A stretch of 64,000 nt of DNA from Thermoplasmatota archaeon (GTDB lineage: Archaea; Thermoplasmatota; Thermoplasmata; Thermoplasmatales; GCA-001856825). Every line of letters starts with the position of its first letter. Positions within the stretch are counted from its first letter, which is position 1. This document shows positions 60,296-64,000 of the stretch, piece after piece. The stretch spans positions 17,093 through 81,092 of the forward strand of contig JAMCUN010000007.1 of assembly GCA_023381415.1 (NCBI GenBank), in the 5' to 3' direction. Below the pieces are notes generated by a model. That model made no database searches. It was given only the letters and a program-made list of their open reading frames with translations, and was not told where the DNA came from. Position numbers and translations under genes: made by a program.

Positions 60296-60945
60296 ATGAA
60301 ATGTCAAGCAAGAAGATTTGCGTAAGCCTTTCCGGACTGACCGCAGAAGAAATTCTTCGTGAAACTAGGGGACTTGAAATGGCGGAAATCAGGCTTGACA
60401 GGACGGAGCTATCTCACGAAGAGATCAGGGAGATATTCTCTTCCGGAGTTGCGATGGTTGCCACATGTAGACCCGGTAAAATGAGTGATGAAGAAAGGAT
60501 GAAAATCTTGACAGAGGCAATAAGGTCAGGGGCGGAGTATGTGGACATAGAGATAGACTCAAAAGAAGGATACAGGGAGAAGCTCATGGAAGAGGCAAGG
60601 AGAAAGGGGTGCAAGGTGATCCTCTCCTATCATAACCACGAAATCACACCCAGTGACGACGTACTTCTGGATATCGCCAGTAGGTGCAGGAGTATGGGTG
60701 GAGATGTGCTGAAGATGGCATGCAAGGCCAACACAGTCTCGGATACTGCGAGGCTCCTGGGTCTTCTAGCTCACCTGGAAAACACGGTCGTGGTCGCAAT
60801 GGGAGAGAAGGGAAGGATCAGCAGGGTTGCCGGCCCATTGATTGGCGCCCCCTTCACCTACGCCTCACTTTCAGATGGAAAGGAGACAGCAGAAGGCCAG
60901 ATAGATTTCAGGCGGATGAAGAAAATAATGGGTCTGATGTCATGA
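60292..60945 (+). CDS. aroD: 3-dehydroquinate dehydratase, type I
   Basis: A 217-residue class I enzyme. MAEIRLDR (substrate-binding Glu/Arg), VDIEIDS, the catalytic His in ILSYHNHE, and the Schiff-base Lys in DVLKMACKA are visible, with MGEKGRISR near the C-terminus. Makes 3-dehydroshikimate. Both ends overlap neighbours by ATGA. Confidence 0.94.
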   Translation: MNEMSSKKICVSLSGLTAEEILRETRGLEMAEIRLDRTELSHEEIREIFSSGVAMVATCRPGKMSDEERMKILTEAIRSGAEYVDIEIDSKEGYREKLMEEARRKGCKVILSYHNHEITPSDDVLLDIASRCRSMGGDVLKMACKANTVSDTARLLGLLAHLENTVVVAMGEKGRISRVAGPLIGAPFTYASLSDGKETAEGQIDFRRMKKIMGLMS

Positions 60946-62252
60946 TGCAGGACAAGAAACTATTCTGCCTCATCGGGGATCCGGTTTCCCATTCCATCTC
61001 CCCTTCTATGCAAAATTACGCCTTCAAGAGATCAGGCCTGGAAGCGGTCTATATAGCAATAAGGGTAAAGCAGGCAGATCTTGGTCGGTACATCGGGATT
61101 CTGAAGGAGCTTGATGCCAAAGGTATGAACGTGACCATGCCCCACAAGATTGAGGTCATCGGGTACCTGGACGAACTTGACAAAACTGCAGAAAAGATAG
61201 GTGCAGTGAACACAGTGGTTAACGAGAATGGAACGCTCAAGGGGTACAATACGGATGCCTCGGGAGTTCTTGAAGCGATGAGAGAAGCGGAAGGGGATTT
61301 CAAAGGTAAAAGAGCCATAATACTAGGCAGGGGCGGGATGGCTAAAGCAGTTTCATTTGTGTTGGAAGAAGGAGGGGCGGAAACTAGGATGCTTGGGAGG
61401 AAGGAAATGAAGGAAGAGATCATCGAGAAGGAATTGAAGAACTCAGACATAGTTTGCAATTGCACTCCCGTAGGTATGAATGGAGAACCATCGCCCATTC
61501 CAGAAAGGCTGATCCAAAGGAATGTTCTGGTGGTTGACGCTGCTTATGGGTTCCATAAGACTAATCTGATAAAGGAGGCGGAGAGAAAGGGGAACAGAAC
61601 GGTCACAGGATTGCAGCTTCTCGTAAGGCAGGGGGCAAACTCCTTCAGGCTGTGGACAGGTCTGGATCCTGACAGGAAGGGCATGATGGCTTCCGCACTA
61701 TCTAGGATCTCTGATATGAAGAGAGGGGGTTTGGGGAACATCTACCTGATAGGATTCGCGGGCAGCGGAAAGAGTAGTTCTGGTAGATTGATCGCAAAGT
61801 TCTTGAAGAGAGAATTCGTGGATACGGACGATCAGATATCCAGAGAATTAGGCATTCCTGCATGGAAGATCATTGATGACAAGGGCGAATATGAGTTCAG
61901 AAAGATGGAAAGATGTGTGATCGAGTCAATAAGCAAAAGAAAGAATGCAGTTGTTGCTACGGGAGGAGGCGCTGTCCTGAGCTACGGCAACATATGCAAC
62001 ATGAAACAAAGCGGGTCCATCATTCTCCTCAATGTCTCTCCTTCCACAGTGATGGAAAGACTTGATGGCGATTCTTCGCATCCGTTGCTAAGGGGAATGG
62101 ACGGGAAGACGGATCCGCAGAAGGTCATTGAACTTATAGCCAACAGAAAGTGCTACTACGACATCGCAAAGGATGCCGAGGTTGAAACAGATGGGAAGGG
62201 GATTGACGACCTGGCCCAGGAACTGGTCAGGGTGGCTGGTGGGTTGGAATGA
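60942..62252 (+). CDS. Fused shikimate dehydrogenase - shikimate kinase
   Basis: A 436-residue two-domain protein. Residues 1-264 are AroE: LIGDPVSHSISPSMQN, GMNVTMPHKIEV, IGAVNTVV, the nucleotide loop LGRGGMAKA, and a C-terminal LLVRQGANSFRLWTG. Residues from about 265 form an AroK-type (bacterial, NMP-kinase-fold) shikimate kinase: Walker A GFAGSGKSS (about 271-279), VDTDDQIS, the Arg in EFRKMER, ATGGGAVLS and the lid SSHPLLRGM. The linker is short and the frame continuous. Most archaea instead use a GHMP-type kinase. Start ATG 60942 overlaps aroD. Confidence 0.92.
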   Translation: MMQDKKLFCLIGDPVSHSISPSMQNYAFKRSGLEAVYIAIRVKQADLGRYIGILKELDAKGMNVTMPHKIEVIGYLDELDKTAEKIGAVNTVVNENGTLKGYNTDASGVLEAMREAEGDFKGKRAIILGRGGMAKAVSFVLEEGGAETRMLGRKEMKEEIIEKELKNSDIVCNCTPVGMNGEPSPIPERLIQRNVLVVDAAYGFHKTNLIKEAERKGNRTVTGLQLLVRQGANSFRLWTGLDPDRKGMMASALSRISDMKRGGLGNIYLIGFAGSGKSSSGRLIAKFLKREFVDTDDQISRELGIPAWKIIDDKGEYEFRKMERCVIESISKRKNAVVATGGGAVLSYGNICNMKQSGSIILLNVSPSTVMERLDGDSSHPLLRGMDGKTDPQKVIELIANRKCYYDIAKDAEVETDGKGIDDLAQELVRVAGGLE

Positions 62253-64000
62253 ATGACTATGGGGTGAAAATGGAGATAAGGAGCTCTGAAGTGAAGGGGG
62301 AGGTTAATGCGTCCCCTTCAAAGAGCCAAACACATCGTGCCCTGATATGTGCAGCTCTAGCGGGAGGGGTAAGCACGATATATGGACCACTTCTATGCGA
62401 CGATACTGAAGCAACTCTACAGGCTTGCAAATCCTTGGGTGCAGAAATACTTTCCAAAGGCGAAGAGAAGATAGTAATCAGAGGAAATGGAGGCATATTC
62501 AATATCAAGGAGTGCAGTATAGACTGCAGGGAATCAGGTTCGACGCTGCGTTTCCTTGCCCCAGTCGCAGCAATTTCTGGCGCGGTCATTTCCTTCTCCG
62601 GACGAACTGGACTGGAGAGGAGGCCTGTGAATGAACTGCTGTCAGTGCTCGAAGAAATGGGGGCATCTGTAGAGTACCCTAAGGGGGCTGGAAGTCTTCC
62701 ATTCACAATAATCAGCAAAGGAAAGCCTTCAGGAAGGCATATCAAAATAAGTGGAAACGTAAGTTCTCAGTTCACATCTGGGCTGTTATTTGCCTTACCT
62801 CTAATGGAAGGAGAAAGCAGCATAACAATAACAACAGATCTGGAGTCTATGGGATATGTGGAACTTACGATAGACGTTCTGGAGAGATTCGGAATCAGTA
62901 TCAGTAGGACTCCAGATTTAAGGAAAATAACTGTTCACGGAGGTCAGGCTTACAGGGCGTCTGAAATCATGATCGAGGGAGACTACTCATCATCCTCATA
63001 CCTGCTTGTCGCTGGAGCACTTGCAGGAGGTGAAGGGGGTGTCACAGTCAGGAACCTGAGAAGGGAATCAAAGCAGGGTGACAGGAGGATCGTTCAGTTG
63101 CTTGAATCAATGGGGGCATCACTGGAACAGGGGGACTCTTACGTGACAGTCAGACGAAGCGATCTCAAGGGGTCGGTAATGGAAGTGAGCAACACGCCGG
63201 ATCTTGTGCCTGCGCTTGCAGTAGCATCAGCATTCTCCAAGGGAGTCGCAGTGCTGAAAGGAACTGGGAGGCTCAGGCTGAAGGAAAGCGACAGGGTAAA
63301 CTCGATCGTAAGGATGATCGAGATGCTCGATGGCAAAATAAACGTCGATGAGAACTCGCTGGCGATTCAGGGAGGCGTGGAATCTGCCGCATCTGTTTCC
63401 TTCGATTCCACTGACCACAGGATGGTGATGAGTGCTGTTGTTGCGGGACTTGCTAGGAACGGTAGAACCATGATAGAAAGCCCCGTGTCCATCAAGAAGT
63501 CGTACCCTGATTTCTTTGATCACATACGTTCCCTGGGGGGAGACGTAACAACAGTGAGCAATTCCATTGGAAAAGTCCTGAAAGTTTCGGTTTACGGGGA
63601 GAGTCACGGTCGAAGAATAGGTGCGGTGCTTGAAGGAGTGCCAGAGGGTATCAAGGTTGAAAGGGAATACATACAGAAGGAGCTGGACAAGAGGAGAAGC
63701 ACATCACTACTTACAACAACAAGGATGGAGCCGGATATAGTGGAGGTGCTGAGTGGTATCGAGGACGGTATCACGAATGGTGGCGATGTAAGGATGGAGA
63801 TCAAGAACAGGGATGTCAGATCGGAAGCCTATGTGAAGGGGAAGGGGTTCATAAGGCCAGGACACGCGGACTACACTGCAAGAATGAAGTATGGAAGCGT
63901 CTTCGACTACAGAGGTGGAGGATTCCTGTCAGGCAGGATGACAGCAGCATTCGTTGCAGCAGGTTCAGTGGCAAAAAGTATAATCGGAACAAAGGGGATC
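62249..64000 (+). CDS. Fused EPSP synthase - chorismate synthase (3' end beyond the window)
   Basis: From ATG 62249 one frame stays open for 584 codons to the window end. Residues 1 to about 435 are EPSP synthase: NASPSKSQTHRALICAAL, ESGSTLRFLAPVAA, GDYSSSSYLLVAGAL, LRLKESDRVN, DHRMVMSAVV and the end SIKKSYPDFFDHI. With no stop, the frame passes through NSIGKVLKVSVYGESHG into chorismate synthase: LDKRRSTS, LSGIEDGITNGG, RPGHADYTARMKYG and YRGGGFLSGRMTAAFVAAG. The two last steps to chorismate are therefore joined. An internal GTG at 63554 could allow separate AroC synthesis, but AroA has no stop of its own. ATGA overlap with the gene before. Confidence 0.92.
   Translation, partial: MNDYGVKMEIRSSEVKGEVNASPSKSQTHRALICAALAGGVSTIYGPLLCDDTEATLQACKSLGAEILSKGEEKIVIRGNGGIFNIKECSIDCRESGSTLRFLAPVAAISGAVISFSGRTGLERRPVNELLSVLEEMGASVEYPKGAGSLPFTIISKGKPSGRHIKISGNVSSQFTSGLLFALPLMEGESSITITTDLESMGYVELTIDVLERFGISISRTPDLRKITVHGGQAYRASEIMIEGDYSSSSYLLVAGALAGGEGGVTVRNLRRESKQGDRRIVQLLESMGASLEQGDSYVTVRRSDLKGSVMEVSNTPDLVPALAVASAFSKGVAVLKGTGRLRLKESDRVNSIVRMIEMLDGKINVDENSLAIQGGVESAASVSFDSTDHRMVMSAVVAGLARNGRTMIESPVSIKKSYPDFFDHIRSLGGDVTTVSNSIGKVLKVSVYGESHGRRIGAVLEGVPEGIKVEREYIQKELDKRRSTSLLTTTRMEPDIVEVLSGIEDGITNGGDVRMEIKNRDVRSEAYVKGKGFIRPGHADYTARMKYGSVFDYRGGGFLSGRMTAAFVAAGSVAKSIIGTKGI

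Noticed and set aside
60684..60941. N-terminal extension of the AroE-AroK frame
   Set aside because: It overlaps aroD in another phase and has no AroE homology; the ATG at 60942 in the ATGA overlap is the natural start.
1..64000. CRISPR arrays, SRP RNA, RNase P RNA, rRNA
   Set aside because: I looked for regularly spaced repeats and for the conserved cores of these RNAs and did not see them; a covariance-model search would be decisive.

Overview
The window looks like a chromosomal segment of an archaeon of the order Thermoplasmatales or a close relative (inference). The sequence clues are: many genes whose first codon lies about 25 bases after an archaeal TATA box (leaderless starts), tRNA genes without an encoded CCA end, a class II HMG-CoA reductase, a Thermoplasma/Picrophilus-like 2-keto-3-deoxygluconate aldolase, a two-subunit CydA/CydA'-like cytochrome bd, a membrane-anchored cupredoxin, an ArsA ATPase with an HSP20-like tail, and archaeal-type ThrRS, Tsr3 and COG1395 regulators. 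No CRISPR array, rRNA operon or replication origin was seen.

Layout. 1-7.8 kb: two MFS transporters, a fused double-ATPase/phosphoribosyltransferase, KDG aldolase, a TusA-like protein, a HAD phosphatase and a two-domain disulfide oxidoreductase. 7.9-10.1 kb: a DNA methyltransferase and a DpnI-family endonuclease packed between tRNA-Met and tRNA-Asn. 10.2-19.9 kb: housekeeping genes (pyrE, rlmE, gcvH, thpR, tsr3, HMG-CoA reductase), several regulators, and a DUF1611 (DgcN-like) gene overlapping a PP-loop protein. 19.9-24.7 kb: an AT-richer, partly decayed accessory stretch after tRNA-Ser, with a transposase remnant, a VapC pseudogene with its intact upstream partner, a Bat-type regulator and a 29-residue lysine-rich protein. 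24.7-31.9 kb: APC permease, UbiD decarboxylase, YceI, MscS and ThrRS. 32-36 kb: an aromatic-ring degradation operon (HPPD, FAH-fold hydrolase, homogentisate dioxygenase, Fe-ADH/maleylacetate reductase-like). 36-48 kb: CDF transporter, HxlR regulator with a methyltransferase, EamA exporter, CydAA', ArsA, SDR, MarR, and a B12-type radical SAM enzyme with a 46-residue partner. 48-54 kb: a second transposase remnant, an RHH/RelE toxin-antitoxin pair, tRNA-Leu, cupredoxin, acyl-CoA dehydrogenase, tRNA-Gln, DsrE-like and MFS. 54-58 kb: thrB-thrC, a Thr/Ser-rich small protein and an enoyl-CoA hydratase. 58.4-64 kb: a tightly overlapped shikimate operon.

The strongest unusual signals are the following. 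(1) The last readable gene joins EPSP synthase and chorismate synthase in one open frame, and the gene before it joins shikimate dehydrogenase to a bacterial-type shikimate kinase; together with aroF, aroB and aroD, the whole route to chorismate is packed into five overlapping ORFs. (2) A DpnI homologue with an altered active site and zinc site sits beside a methyltransferase. (3) ABC ATPases are fused to a phosphoribosyltransferase. (4) The homogentisate operon carries a maleylacetate-reductase-like enzyme and no recognisable maleylacetoacetate isomerase. (5) Several perfect palindromes lie exactly on promoters (ubiD, pdo, hxlR).

All assignments were made by reading motifs and by recall of families. 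No database search or structure prediction was run.
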